DNA from: Candidatus Burarchaeum sp.
GTDB lineage: Archaea; Micrarchaeota; Micrarchaeia; Burarchaeales; Burarchaeaceae
Reading direction: 5' to 3'
Assembly (NCBI RefSeq): GCF_030646255.1
Contig: NZ_JAUSNF010000015.1
Span: 1 to 36,516, forward strand
Length of the DNA stretch: 36,516 nucleotides
Positions 16,196 through 23,889 of this stretch are shown one piece after another. The position numbers and the translations under genes are program-made. The notes beneath the pieces are model-generated. The model did no database searches and was not told where the DNA came from. It saw only the letters and a list, made by a program, of their open reading frames with translations. Position 1 is the first letter of the stretch. Each line of letters opens with the position of its first letter.

Positions 16196-18352
16196 ATGGC
16201 TGAGACAAATGGGATTGAACTCAAGGTAGTCGAGGCATTGCAGAACGACGTTGGGCGCAGCATCGTGCGCATAGACTCGCGCGCCTACAAGGTGCTCGGC
16301 GTCACAAGCGGCGACATTGTCGAGCTGAAGGGCAAGCGCGTAACTGCTGCAGTGGTGTGGCAGGCGCATTCGCAGGACGAGGGGCTGAACGTAATCCGAC
16401 TGGACGGCTACTTGAGGCAGAATGCAGGCGTGGCCATAGGCGACAAGATTTACGTGCGCAAGGCCCAGCTCAAAGAGGCAAAGAAGGTCATACTTGCACC
16501 GAACCAGCCCATGCGCTTCTCGCCCGACTTCGGCACTTTCATAAAGGGCAAGCTCAAGGGCAGGGCGCTCACGCGCGGCGACACGCTCTACGTCGGACTT
16601 TTCGGCACCTCCTTCCCGCTCATTGCGGCGGTCGTGCAGCCTCAGGGCATTGCGCTCGTGTCGGATGCGACCGAGGTCGAGGTCAAGGAAGCGCCCATCA
16701 AGGACATGGGCAAGGTAATGTCGAGCATTTCCTACGAGGACATCGGCGGGCTGAAGGAGGAAGTGCAGAAGATACGCGAGATGGTCGAGCTGCCCATGCG
16801 CCATCCTGAGCTTTTCGAGAGGCTGGGCATCGAGGCGCCGAAAGGAGTTCTTATTTATGGCACGCCCGGAACTGGAAAAACCCTGCTGGCGCGCGCTGTC
16901 GCGAGCGAGAGCGAGGCCAACTTCATACACATCGCAGGACCTGAGCTCGTGAGCAAGTTCGTGGGCGAGAGCGAGGAGAAGCTGAGGCAGGTATTCAAGG
17001 ATGCCGAGGAGAATGCGCCCACCATAATTTTCATGGATGAGCTGGACGCGATTGCGCCCAAGCGCGAGGAGGTCACGGGCGAGGTCGAGCGCAGGATGGT
17101 GAGCCAGCTGCTCACGCTCATGGACGGCCTGAAGAGCCGCGGGCACGTGATTGTAATCGGCGCGACCAATAGGCCCAACTCAATAGATCCCGCGTTGCGC
17201 AGGCCTGGCCGCTTTGACAGGGAGATTGAACTTGGCATACCTGACCGAAATGCGCGCAAGGAGATACTGCAGATTCACACGCGCAACATGCCGATTGCCG
17301 AGGACGTTTCTCTCGACGAGCTGGCCAACATCACGCACGGCTACACGGGCGCTGACATGTCCTCGCTCACAAAGGAGGCGGCCATGCGCGTGCTCAGGCG
17401 CATACTTCCCAAAATTGATTTGGAGCAGGAGTTCATCCCGCCCAAGATTCTCGAGGGCCTGCAGGTTCTGCGCGAGGATTTCATGTCCGCCCTGCGCGAC
17501 ATCCACCCGAGCGCCCTGCGCGAGGTCTTTGTCGAGGTGCCGAATGTGAAATGGAGCGACGTGGGCGGGCTCGAGCAGGTGAAGAAGGCGCTGGCCGAGG
17601 CAGTCGAGCTGCCGCTCAAGAAGCCCGAAGTGTTCACGAAGATGGGCATAAGGCCGGTGAAAGGAATTTTGTTAGTGGGCCTGCCGGGCACAGGTAAGAC
17701 GCTCATAGCAAAAGCAGTTGCAACTGAGAGCCAGGTGAATTTCATCTCCATCAAGGGGCCCGAGGTCTTCAGCAAGTGGGTCGGCGAAAGCGAGAAGGCC
17801 GTGCGCGAGATCTTCCGCAAGGCAAGGATGGCCGCGCCCTGCATAATTTTCATAGACGAGATTGATGCAATTGCAAGCTCGCGCTCAGGAGCGGATTCGG
17901 ACTCACACGTGGGCGAGCGCATAGTGAACACGCTGCTCACTGAAATGGACGGCCTGCTCAATTTGAAGAACGTACTCGTGTTGGGCGCCACGAACAGGCC
18001 GGAGCTCGTGGATCCTGCGATTCTCAGGCCAGGCCGCTTCGACCGCGTGCTGGAGATTCCCATACCTGATGAGAAGACGCGGCTCGAGATTTTCAAGGTC
18101 CACACAAAGAAGATGCCGCTCGAGAAAGACGTTGACCTGAAGGCGCTCGCATCAGCCACTGAGAGCTACACGGGCGCGGACATCGAGGCCATCTGCCGCG
18201 AAGCGGGCATGCAGGCCATCAGGACCGATGCATCCACTGTGCGTGAGGCCCACTTCTCGCACGCTCTCAAGACCATCAGGCCGACCGTGACAAAGGACAG
18301 CCTGGACAAGATGAAGCGCTTCTCCGAGACTGTTAATACGATGTACGGCTGA
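16196..18352 (+). CDS. cdc48: CDC48/VCP-type double AAA ATPase
   Basis: 718 residues. A hexameric unfoldase that extracts and unfolds proteins, in archaea thought to feed the 20S proteasome. Domain order: CDC48 N-domain (about 5-85), CDC48 domain 2 (about 100-170), AAA D1 with Walker A GTPGTGKT near 222 and Walker B IIFMDELDAIAP near 275, AAA D2 with Walker A GLPGTGKT near 495 and Walker B IIFIDEIDAIAS near 550. Both AAA domains have the RPGRFDR second-region motif. Walker A of D1 and D2 have Thr and Leu where GPPGTGKT is usual. The C-terminus ends in Met-Tyr-Gly, matching the HbYX (hydrophobic-Tyr-any) tail that docks proteasomal ATPases on the 20S ring. dph6 follows within 11 bases. Confidence 0.95.
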   Translation: MAETNGIELKVVEALQNDVGRSIVRIDSRAYKVLGVTSGDIVELKGKRVTAAVVWQAHSQDEGLNVIRLDGYLRQNAGVAIGDKIYVRKAQLKEAKKVILAPNQPMRFSPDFGTFIKGKLKGRALTRGDTLYVGLFGTSFPLIAAVVQPQGIALVSDATEVEVKEAPIKDMGKVMSSISYEDIGGLKEEVQKIREMVELPMRHPELFERLGIEAPKGVLIYGTPGTGKTLLARAVASESEANFIHIAGPELVSKFVGESEEKLRQVFKDAEENAPTIIFMDELDAIAPKREEVTGEVERRMVSQLLTLMDGLKSRGHVIVIGATNRPNSIDPALRRPGRFDREIELGIPDRNARKEILQIHTRNMPIAEDVSLDELANITHGYTGADMSSLTKEAAMRVLRRILPKIDLEQEFIPPKILEGLQVLREDFMSALRDIHPSALREVFVEVPNVKWSDVGGLEQVKKALAEAVELPLKKPEVFTKMGIRPVKGILLVGLPGTGKTLIAKAVATESQVNFISIKGPEVFSKWVGESEKAVREIFRKARMAAPCIIFIDEIDAIASSRSGADSDSHVGERIVNTLLTEMDGLLNLKNVLVLGATNRPELVDPAILRPGRFDRVLEIPIPDEKTRLEIFKVHTKKMPLEKDVDLKALASATESYTGADIEAICREAGMQAIRTDASTVREAHFSHALKTIRPTVTKDSLDKMKRFSETVNTMYG

Positions 18353-18362
18353 GGCGCTGGCA

Positions 18363-19025
18363 ATGAAAATCGCCTCGCTATTCTCGGGCGGCAAGGATTC
18401 CGCCTACGCCCTCTTCTGCGCCATGCAGCAGGGCTACGATGTGCGCACGCTCGTCACGCTCTATCCGCAGGCCGACTCAATGATGTTCCACTACCCCAAC
18501 GTGGACCTCACGCAGCTGCAGGCAGAGGCAATCGGAATTCCGCACGCGACCAAGCGAACAAGCGCCGGTGAGAAGAATGAGCTCGATGCGCTCCGCGAGC
18601 TTCTGCGCGGCCTCAAGGTTGATGCGGTTGTAAGCGGCGCGGTCGAGAGCGAGTACCAGAAGCAGAGGATAGACCTCATCTGCGATGAGTTGGGCATGAG
18701 GAGCTTCGCGCCCCTCTGGCGCAAGAAGCCAATTCCGCTCCTGCGCGAGATGCTCGATGCGGGCCTTGAGATAATCGTGACTGCGGCGAGTGCCGAGGGC
18801 CTTGGGAAAGAGTGGCTCGGCCGTAAGCTGGACGCAGCTGCGGTCAGCGAGCTCGAGAAATTGCAGAAAACAAAAGGCGTCCACCCACTTTTCGAGGGCG
18901 GCGAGGGCGAGACTCTCGTAACCTGTGCGCCGTTTTTCCGCAAGAGGCTTGTGATTGAGAAGGCTGAGAAAAAGTGGTCGGGTTCGAGCGGCATGCTTCA
19001 CATAAAGAAGGCAAGTCTTGCATGA
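18363..19025 (+). CDS. dph6: Diphthine-ammonia ligase Dph6
   Basis: 220 residues. It performs the last, ATP-dependent amidation in diphthamide synthesis on elongation factor 2. The N-terminal ATP-PPase loop SGGKDSAYAL (residues 8-17), the central VVSGAVESEYQKQR and the C-terminal FEGGEGETLVT stretch are the marks of the archaeal Dph6 (MJ0570-like) family, and the length is normal. It starts 11 bases after cdc48, with GAGGCGC as a weak binding site; the two are likely co-transcribed. No dph2 or dph5 gene is present in the window. Confidence 0.9.
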   Translation: MKIASLFSGGKDSAYALFCAMQQGYDVRTLVTLYPQADSMMFHYPNVDLTQLQAEAIGIPHATKRTSAGEKNELDALRELLRGLKVDAVVSGAVESEYQKQRIDLICDELGMRSFAPLWRKKPIPLLREMLDAGLEIIVTAASAEGLGKEWLGRKLDAAAVSELEKLQKTKGVHPLFEGGEGETLVTCAPFFRKRLVIEKAEKKWSGSSGMLHIKKASLA

Positions 19026-19053
19026 GTCTAGGTCGGGCGTCTAATTGCAAATT

Positions 19054-20085
19054 CTACTGGCTCGCCTGCTCAAGCCTGTTTATTATCGCGTCCAGGTCCC
19101 TGCCCCACACATCGCGGGCAGTAATCTTTATGTTGACATAGTTGCCCACTGGAACCTGGTCGTCTATTATTAGTGATTGGCCAACGCCCGTCTTCGAGAA
19201 GTCCAGCGGCGCGACAAAGTCTATGGAAACATTCTGGTTTATCGGAATCTCATAAATTGTCCCGCCCGTAGGGCTGTATGCCCTGAGCGTTGTCTTTATA
19301 GGTAATATGAGCGTGCCAGTTGCGCGCAGGGTCGGCGGGAATATGCCAGAGAGGGGCAGCTCCTTTTTCAGCACAACATTTCCGCTTAGGGGCGCCATCA
19401 CTGAAATTTCTTTAGACCTGAATATCTTCAGGTCATTTGCCATGCCGCCCATCTCTCCCTTCATCTGGGCCACTTCACTGCTGGCCGTGTAGGCAAAATA
19501 GAGCGAGGCAAGTGCGACTATGAGCGCGACATAGAGAAGCAACCCCCCCATCCCCCATCCTTTTCTCAGTGCAGTCGGCTGAGTATAAACTCCATAATCA
19601 TAGCCATCACCGCGCGAATTCGCGGACAGCAGGTGCTTTTTCGGGGTCCTTTCCTCCTCGTAGTCTTCCCTTCTCTTTGCCATCGGCGCTTCCTTCCGCG
19701 ACTGCCGCACTTCCTCAACGCGAGCGGGTTCCTGAATGAATTGCGGTGGTGGGCCTGGCGGCAGTTGCGGAACATACACAACTTCCTGTTTCTTCTGCGC
19801 AGCCTTCAGCTCGGGAATTTTAGGTAGGGCCGGGAGTTGGAACTGTGCAGGTGCTTGCTGCGCAGCCGGCGGCTTTACTTCCACTACCTTCTTTTCTTCC
19901 TTCGGCACAATACTTGGTGCGGGAGGTGCTAGCTGCGGTTTCGGAGCAGCAGGTTGCGCAGCCGGCGCGACCATTGGGCTCACCGGCGCCTGCTTAGCCG
20001 CTTCCTCCTTTTTCCTTGCCTCCTCCAGTATCTTCTTCCTGATGCCGCTAGGCACAGTCGAAAAATCATCCGTATCTTCAGCCAT
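19054..20085 (-). CDS. Single-pass membrane protein with Pro/Ala/Lys-rich cytoplasmic N-terminus and external β-domain
   Basis: 343 residues from ATG 20085 (MAEDTDDFSTVPSGIRKK). I do not recognise the family. Residues about 20-115 are low complexity, rich in Pro, Ala, Gln and Lys; about 120-170 are highly charged (MAKRREDYEEERTPKK). One membrane helix follows (about 178-200, LLLYVALIVALASLYFAYTA), then a short heptad-like segment with Met-Gly spacing, and about 130 residues of β-rich sequence. The charge pattern puts the N-terminus in the cytoplasm and the β-domain outside. Such a layout suits a protein linking a cytoplasmic partner to the cell surface. The TATA box lies about 32 bases before the start. 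It stands alone, convergent with dph6. Confidence 0.75.
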   Translation of the reverse strand: MAEDTDDFSTVPSGIRKKILEEARKKEEAAKQAPVSPMVAPAAQPAAPKPQLAPPAPSIVPKEEKKVVEVKPPAAQQAPAQFQLPALPKIPELKAAQKKQEVVYVPQLPPGPPPQFIQEPARVEEVRQSRKEAPMAKRREDYEEERTPKKHLLSANSRGDGYDYGVYTQPTALRKGWGMGGLLLYVALIVALASLYFAYTASSEVAQMKGEMGGMANDLKIFRSKEISVMAPLSGNVVLKKELPLSGIFPPTLRATGTLILPIKTTLRAYSPTGGTIYEIPINQNVSIDFVAPLDFSKTGVGQSLIIDDQVPVGNYVNIKITARDVWGRDLDAIINRLEQASQ

Positions 20086-20111
20086 GCAAATCACACTGCA
20101 TATCTTCTTCC

Positions 20112-20121
20112 TTATTTAAAT
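20112..20121 (-). promoter_or_regulatory. TATA box of the Pro-rich membrane protein gene
   Basis: Minus-strand ATTTAAATAA centred 32 bases before ATG 20085, with GTGTGA between the box and the start codon. A leader of only a few bases is expected. Confidence 0.5.
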
Positions 20122-20193
20122 GCGCTAGCCTGCATATGCGCACGGCAAATGCCGACCGCGCACCTCTAGCCCGCATCCCAAACCGTCAGTCGC

Positions 20194-21480
20194 CTACTCC
20201 GTCCCTTCCTTCCACGAGTTCGCATAGCGCGCCTGCTCGGCACTCATGTTTTCCAAATAAATTCCTTTTGCCTCAAGCACGAGCCGCGCCACATTCTCAT
20301 CCACTGCTGCCAAGACCGAATGGACTGCAGGCAGCATCTTCTTGCCCTCGGCCGCAATGTGCTCGGCGCAAAGCGCCTGCAGTGCGAAAGACGCATCCAT
20401 GATTTCTATCGGGTGCCCCTGGCCGCTGGGCCGCGCCAGGTTCACGAGCCTGCCCTCCGAGAGCAGCCGCACCTTCCTTCCGTTCTTCAGCTCAAATTCC
20501 TCTAGGTTTGCGCCCAGCCTTCTGGCCTTCTTCGCCATCTCGCGCAGGCCCTTGGCATCAATCTCAACGTCAAAGTGCCCGGCATTCGCCACTATTGCGC
20601 CATCCTTCATGAGCTCAAAATGCCTTCCCGCTATCACGTGCTTGTTGCCAGTTGCAGTCACGAATATGTCGCCAATGCGGGCCGCTTCTTCCAACGGCAT
20701 CACATCATAGCCGCTGTAACTCGCCTCGAGCGCCCGATGATAGCTGCTCGCCCCCCCCTCATGCGGCACGCCCGCGGCTTCCACCACGATTACGCGCGCG
20801 CCCATGCCCTTCATGCGCTCGGCAATGCCGCGGCCGCACCAGCCGAAGCCTACAACTACAACGCGCTTGCCCGCGAGCACCACATTCGTGGCGCGCATAA
20901 TTGCGTCAACCGTGCTCTGCCCGGTTCCAAATCGGTTGTCGAACAGGAATTTCGAGTATGCATCGTTGACTGCAATCACAGGGAGCTTCAGCTTGCCCTC
21001 GCGCTCCATGGCTTTCAGCCGCCGCACGCCCGTCGTAGTCTCCTCGCACGCGCCCCGCACATTTGCCAGCATTTCTTTCCTCTTGTCGTGCAGCAGCAAA
21101 ATCAAGTCACAGCCGTCATCAATCACGATGTCGGGCTTTGAGTCAAGCACCTTGTTCAGGCACCAATCGTACTCGCTGGCGCTCTCGCCTTCCCATGCAT
21201 AGACTTCCATCTCCCGCGCAAGCGCCGCAGCCACTCTATCATCTGTAGTCAGCGGATTGCACGAGGAGGCGGCCACCGAGGCTCCGCCAGCCTTCAGCGT
21301 CTCAAGCAAAATTCCAGTCTTCTTCTCAAGATGCAGCGCCACTCCAATCCGCAATCCCCTGAACGGCTTCTCGCGCTCAAACCTTTTCCTGATGCTCATG
21401 AGCGCAGGCATGTTGGCGCGCGCCCAGGCGAGCTCAAGCTCGCCGTCTCCTGCCATCTTTGCATCCTTTATTTTGCTCAT
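20194..21480 (-). CDS. ahcY: Adenosylhomocysteinase family enzyme (possibly S-inosylhomocysteine hydrolase)
   Basis: 428 residues. The family hydrolyses S-adenosylhomocysteine to homocysteine and adenosine with bound NAD. Signatures: SCNPLTTDDRVAAAL near 72, GACEETTTGVRRL near 143, NDAYSKFLFDNRFGTGQS near 170 and the Rossmann loop VVVVGFGWCGRGIAERMKG near 210. DDGCDLILLLHD differs from the common 'DDGxDLxxxxH' version only mildly. After the second Rossmann strand (VIVVEAA) there is an insertion of about ten residues (GVPHEGGASSYHR) before ALEASYSGYDVMPLEEAA, where relatives read VTEVDPxKALEA. The C-terminal K-x-x-HYRY tail of bacterial and eukaryal forms is missing, as in other archaea. It overlaps the upstream phosphorylase gene by ATGA. 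With a deaminase two genes upstream it may use the inosyl substrate, as in methanogens (inference). Confidence 0.9.
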   Translation of the reverse strand: MSKIKDAKMAGDGELELAWARANMPALMSIRKRFEREKPFRGLRIGVALHLEKKTGILLETLKAGGASVAASSCNPLTTDDRVAAALAREMEVYAWEGESASEYDWCLNKVLDSKPDIVIDDGCDLILLLHDKRKEMLANVRGACEETTTGVRRLKAMEREGKLKLPVIAVNDAYSKFLFDNRFGTGQSTVDAIMRATNVVLAGKRVVVVGFGWCGRGIAERMKGMGARVIVVEAAGVPHEGGASSYHRALEASYSGYDVMPLEEAARIGDIFVTATGNKHVIAGRHFELMKDGAIVANAGHFDVEIDAKGLREMAKKARRLGANLEEFELKNGRKVRLLSEGRLVNLARPSGQGHPIEIMDASFALQALCAEHIAAEGKKMLPAVHSVLAAVDENVARLVLEAKGIYLENMSAEQARYANSWKEGTE

Positions 21481-22193
21481 TCAACCATCCCCGCAAGCGC
21501 TGCCACAATCTTTATTACCTTGGCCTCGCTCTTTGCCATCATGTCCAGAACTTCCTGGTGTGAAAGCTGCTTCTTGCTCATGCCAGCCGCATAATTTGTG
21601 CCTATTGCAATTGAAGAATACTCCAAGCCGAGCTCGCGCGCCAATATCGCCTCATACGCGCTTGTCATGCTCACAAGGTTCGCGCCCAGCATCTTGAACG
21701 CCTTTATCTCAGCAGGGCTCTCGAACCTCGGGCCAAACGTGGTGGCCACAACCCCGCCGCTCTTCACGTCAATCTTCACCTTCCTGCCTGCCTTCGCAAT
21801 GAGCGCATTCAGCCTTTTGCTGTAGGGCTCGCTCATGTCCTCATGCTTTGCGCCAGTTGCGAAATGGTCGTGGAAAGTTACCGCGCCCAGGTGGAATGCG
21901 AGAAAGTCAGCTATGGTCATGATTTCGCCCGGCCTGAACTTTGATATTATGCCGCACGCATTTATGCCCACGACGTGCTTTGCGCCCACCTTGTTCATTG
22001 CGTACAGGTTGGCCCTGTGATTGATTTTGTGCGGTGGTATGATGTGCGTCGGGCCGTGCCGCGGGATGAACGCTACCGTGGCCTTGCCAAAGCGGCCTAA
22101 CTGCACCTTCTCCCAGCCGAACGGCGTCTCGACGTGCCTTTCCTCGCCCTTCATCACGCTATAGAATCCGCTCCCGCCGATTATGCCCAGCAC
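21477..22193 (-). CDS. Methylthioadenosine-type phosphorylase with 6-oxopurine active site (probable S-methyl-5'-thioinosine phosphorylase)
   Basis: 238 residues from GTG 22193, chosen because GGAGAGGTG stands six bases upstream and the family opens with xIGIIGGSGxY; a GTG three codons earlier is in frame but overlaps the binding site. Member of the MTAP/PNP family: GIIGGSGFY, phosphate-site RHGPTHIIPPH, INACGIISKF, EGPRFES-like TTFGPRFESPAEI and SMTSAYEAILARELGL. The base-recognition loop reads GTNYAAGMS. Asn200 and Ala202 stand where adenine-specific MTAP enzymes have two Asp (TDYD). Asn here is the mark of 6-oxopurine enzymes, so methylthioinosine (or inosine/guanosine) is the likelier substrate. 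Genes for a deaminase upstream and SAH/SIH hydrolase downstream support this. Confidence 0.85.
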   Translation of the reverse strand: MLGIIGGSGFYSVMKGEERHVETPFGWEKVQLGRFGKATVAFIPRHGPTHIIPPHKINHRANLYAMNKVGAKHVVGINACGIISKFRPGEIMTIADFLAFHLGAVTFHDHFATGAKHEDMSEPYSKRLNALIAKAGRKVKIDVKSGGVVATTFGPRFESPAEIKAFKMLGANLVSMTSAYEAILARELGLEYSSIAIGTNYAAGMSKKQLSHQEVLDMMAKSEAKVIKIVAALAGMVE

Positions 22194-22238
22194 ACATACC
22201 ACCTCTCCGCCGCCTTCTCCTCGCCTGCCAACCTACCT

Positions 22239-23528
22239 TCACCTCGAAACCAAATCAAACGCCGCCTTCCCGCCCGCGGCAACCGCTTTCTCCTCGTCAA
22301 ATACCACCACTTTCCGCTCCTGCATCAGAATTTTCCCATCCACAATTACATCAGTTACATTGCCCGCGCTTGCAGCATACACCAAATTGGACACGATGTT
22401 GTGCAGGGGCACAAGGTTGGGTGCGCGCAGGTCCATGAGGATCAAATCTGCCAGTTTGCCTTCCTCAACCGCCCCGCCATTGAAGCCCAGCGCCCTCGCG
22501 CCATTGCGCGTGGCAAAGTCAAGCACCTGCTGTGCCGGCGCCAGCGTGGCGTCCCACCTGGCGTTCTTGTGCAGCAGCGCGCACAGCTTCATGGCCTCGA
22601 ACATTGAGAGCGAGTTGTTGGATGCCGCGCCGTCCGTGCCGAGGCAGACATTCACATTGGCCTGCTCGAGCTCTGGAATAGGCATTGCGCCTCCGCCGGC
22701 CAGCTTCATGTTGCTCGCAGGATTGTGGGATGCGCTCACCCCATGCTTTCCCAGCAGAACGCACTCCTCGCGCCTAAGCCATACGCAGTGCGAGGCCAGC
22801 AATCTTTCACTCAGGAATCCAAAAGACTCCAAATAATCAACGGGCCTCTTGCCGTGCTTGTTCATGCAGTCGGCCACTTCCTTCCGCGTCTCGCTCAAAT
22901 GGAGCTGAACCTTCACGTCGTGCTTGCGCGCAAGTTCTTTAGTCTTCTCGAGCAGCTCGCGCGAGCACGTGTAGATTGCATGGGGCCCGAAAGACGCCAT
23001 AATCCTCCCCTTCGCCTTCCCATTCCACTCGCGCACGAACTTCTCCCCTGCAGCAAGCTCCTTCTTCCTCTTGTCCGCATTCTCAAGGTCAATCATGCCG
23101 TCCGATAGGTTGGCGCGCAGCCCGCTTTTCTCGACTGCAGCCGCAGTCTCGTCCATCAGGAAATACATGTCTGCGAAAGAGGTCGTGCCGCCCCTGATCA
23201 TCTCAAGGCAGCCCAGCATCGAGCCCGCGCGCACGTCGCTAGCTTTCAGTTTGGCCTCGCGCGGCCAGATTTTCTTCTCGAGCCACTCCTGCAGGTGCAT
23301 GTCATCGGCATAGCCCCGCAGAAGCGTCATGGCCAGGTGGCAGTGCGTGTTCGCAAGTCCCGGCATGACTGCTTTCCCACTAGCGTCAATCACGTGCTCG
23401 GCCTTCTCGCGCATGCCCCTGGCTACCTTGGCAATGCGGTTGCCCTCTATGAGTACGTCAAAACCTTTCAGCACCTCGCGCCTGTCGTTCTGCGTGACTA
23501 CGAGCGCGTTGCGTATGAGAATGCCCAC
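22239..23528 (-). CDS. dadD: MTA/SAH/5'-deoxyadenosine deaminase (amidohydrolase family, DadD-like)
   Basis: 429 residues with a GTG start at 23528, 25 bases from a TATA-like box. Amidohydrolase metal site visible: HCH in PGLANTHCHLAMTLLRGY (about 63-65), His in VQLHLSET (near 208), His in LLASHCVWL (near 235) and Asp in CLGTDGAASNNSLSM (near 285). The SNNSLSMFEAMK stretch and MTLLRGYADDMHLQEWL are typical of the MtaD/DadD group that deaminates methylthioadenosine, S-adenosylhomocysteine and 5'-deoxyadenosine to the matching inosines. First gene of the three-gene salvage operon, so its products are the logical substrates of the two downstream enzymes. Confidence 0.88.
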   Translation of the reverse strand: MGILIRNALVVTQNDRREVLKGFDVLIEGNRIAKVARGMREKAEHVIDASGKAVMPGLANTHCHLAMTLLRGYADDMHLQEWLEKKIWPREAKLKASDVRAGSMLGCLEMIRGGTTSFADMYFLMDETAAAVEKSGLRANLSDGMIDLENADKRKKELAAGEKFVREWNGKAKGRIMASFGPHAIYTCSRELLEKTKELARKHDVKVQLHLSETRKEVADCMNKHGKRPVDYLESFGFLSERLLASHCVWLRREECVLLGKHGVSASHNPASNMKLAGGGAMPIPELEQANVNVCLGTDGAASNNSLSMFEAMKLCALLHKNARWDATLAPAQQVLDFATRNGARALGFNGGAVEEGKLADLILMDLRAPNLVPLHNIVSNLVYAASAGNVTDVIVDGKILMQERKVVVFDEEKAVAAGGKAAFDLVSR

Positions 23529-23547
23529 GGGTAGGGCTTCGGAGGGA

Positions 23548-23559
23548 ATATTAAAAAAG
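23548..23559 (-). promoter_or_regulatory. TATA-like box of the salvage operon; T-run after L40e
   Basis: Minus-strand TTTTTTAATATT lies 25 bases before the GTG of the deaminase gene and 20-30 bases after the L40e stop. It can serve both as promoter for the salvage genes and as the T-tract terminator of L40e. Confidence 0.45.
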
Positions 23560-23577
23560 AAACACCTTGTTTCCCGT

Positions 23578-23730
23578 CTACTTCTTCGCCCTTATTTCAG
23601 TGCGCTTAGGCCTCAGGTAGTGGTAGCCGCACTTCCTGCACTTCTCCACGCCCTGCTTGTTGCGGCCCTTGCACTTCCTGCAAATCCAAATCTTCTTCAG
23701 CACTGCATCTGCAATCGGAAACTTACCCAT
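23578..23730 (-). CDS. rpl40e: Large-subunit ribosomal protein L40e
   Basis: 50 residues: MGKFPIADAVLKKIWICRKC followed by KGRNKQGVEKCRKCGYHYLR and a basic tail. The CRKC...CRKC zinc ribbon and length match archaeal L40e, which is made without the ubiquitin fusion known in eukaryotes. Ribosome binding site GGTGATG lies four bases before ATG 23730, and a TATA box stands at 23772-23780. This small gene is easily missed by length filters. It is in the same direction as the salvage operon, whose own promoter overlaps its terminator. Confidence 0.93.
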   Translation of the reverse strand: MGKFPIADAVLKKIWICRKCKGRNKQGVEKCRKCGYHYLRPKRTEIRAKK

Positions 23731-23771
23731 GAAACATCACCATTTGATAGCTTCTATTTAGGCAGGGCAAA

Positions 23772-23780
23772 CTTATAAAT
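23772..23780 (-). promoter_or_regulatory. TATA box of the L40e gene
   Basis: Minus-strand ATTTATAAG about 46 bases before the L40e ATG, leaving a leader of about 20 bases that includes the GGTGATG binding site. Confidence 0.5.
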
Positions 23781-23812
23781 GGGTTTACGGCCTGATGGGC
23801 GGCCAGCGGGGT

Positions 23813-23821
23813 TTTAAATTT
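23813..23821 (+). promoter_or_regulatory. Possible TATA box of tRNA-Thr
   Basis: TTTTAAATTTG about 75 bases before the tRNA 5' end is the only TATA-like sequence facing the tRNA. If used, the precursor would carry a 5' leader of about 50 bases containing the palindromes at 23836-23888. Confidence 0.3.
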
Positions 23822-23835
23822 GGCATGCACAAAGA

Positions 23836-23888
23836 AAGGTGAACCTTCGTAAAGGAGGGTGAACCTTAGGGAACCTTGGTTCCCTAGG
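23836..23888. repeat. Three consecutive palindromes with phased GAACCTT repeats before tRNA-Thr
   Basis: AAGGT-GA-ACCTT (23836-23847), AGGGT-GA-ACCTT (23856-23867) and CTTAGGGAACC-TT-GGTTCCCTAGG (23865-23888) follow each other. The last is an 11-bp stem with a two-base loop and one G·T pair, ending one base before the tRNA. GAACCTT recurs at 23841, 23861 and 23871, spaced 20 and 10 bases, i.e. on one face of the helix. It could be an operator between the divergent L40e and tRNA genes or an RNA hairpin in the tRNA leader. Confidence 0.5.
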
Positions 23889-23889
23889 T

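Noticed and set aside
16088-17146. Long open frame (352 codons) on the minus strand opposite cdc48
   Set aside because: It is a mirror of the GC-rich cdc48 coding sequence, has Leu/His/Ala-rich low-quality composition, lacks a promoter or binding site, and cdc48 is certain.
20740-20770. Frameshift in the SAH hydrolase gene at the run of eight C
   Set aside because: Reading frame and family motifs continue correctly on both sides, so a net frameshift is excluded; only an in-frame insertion remains.
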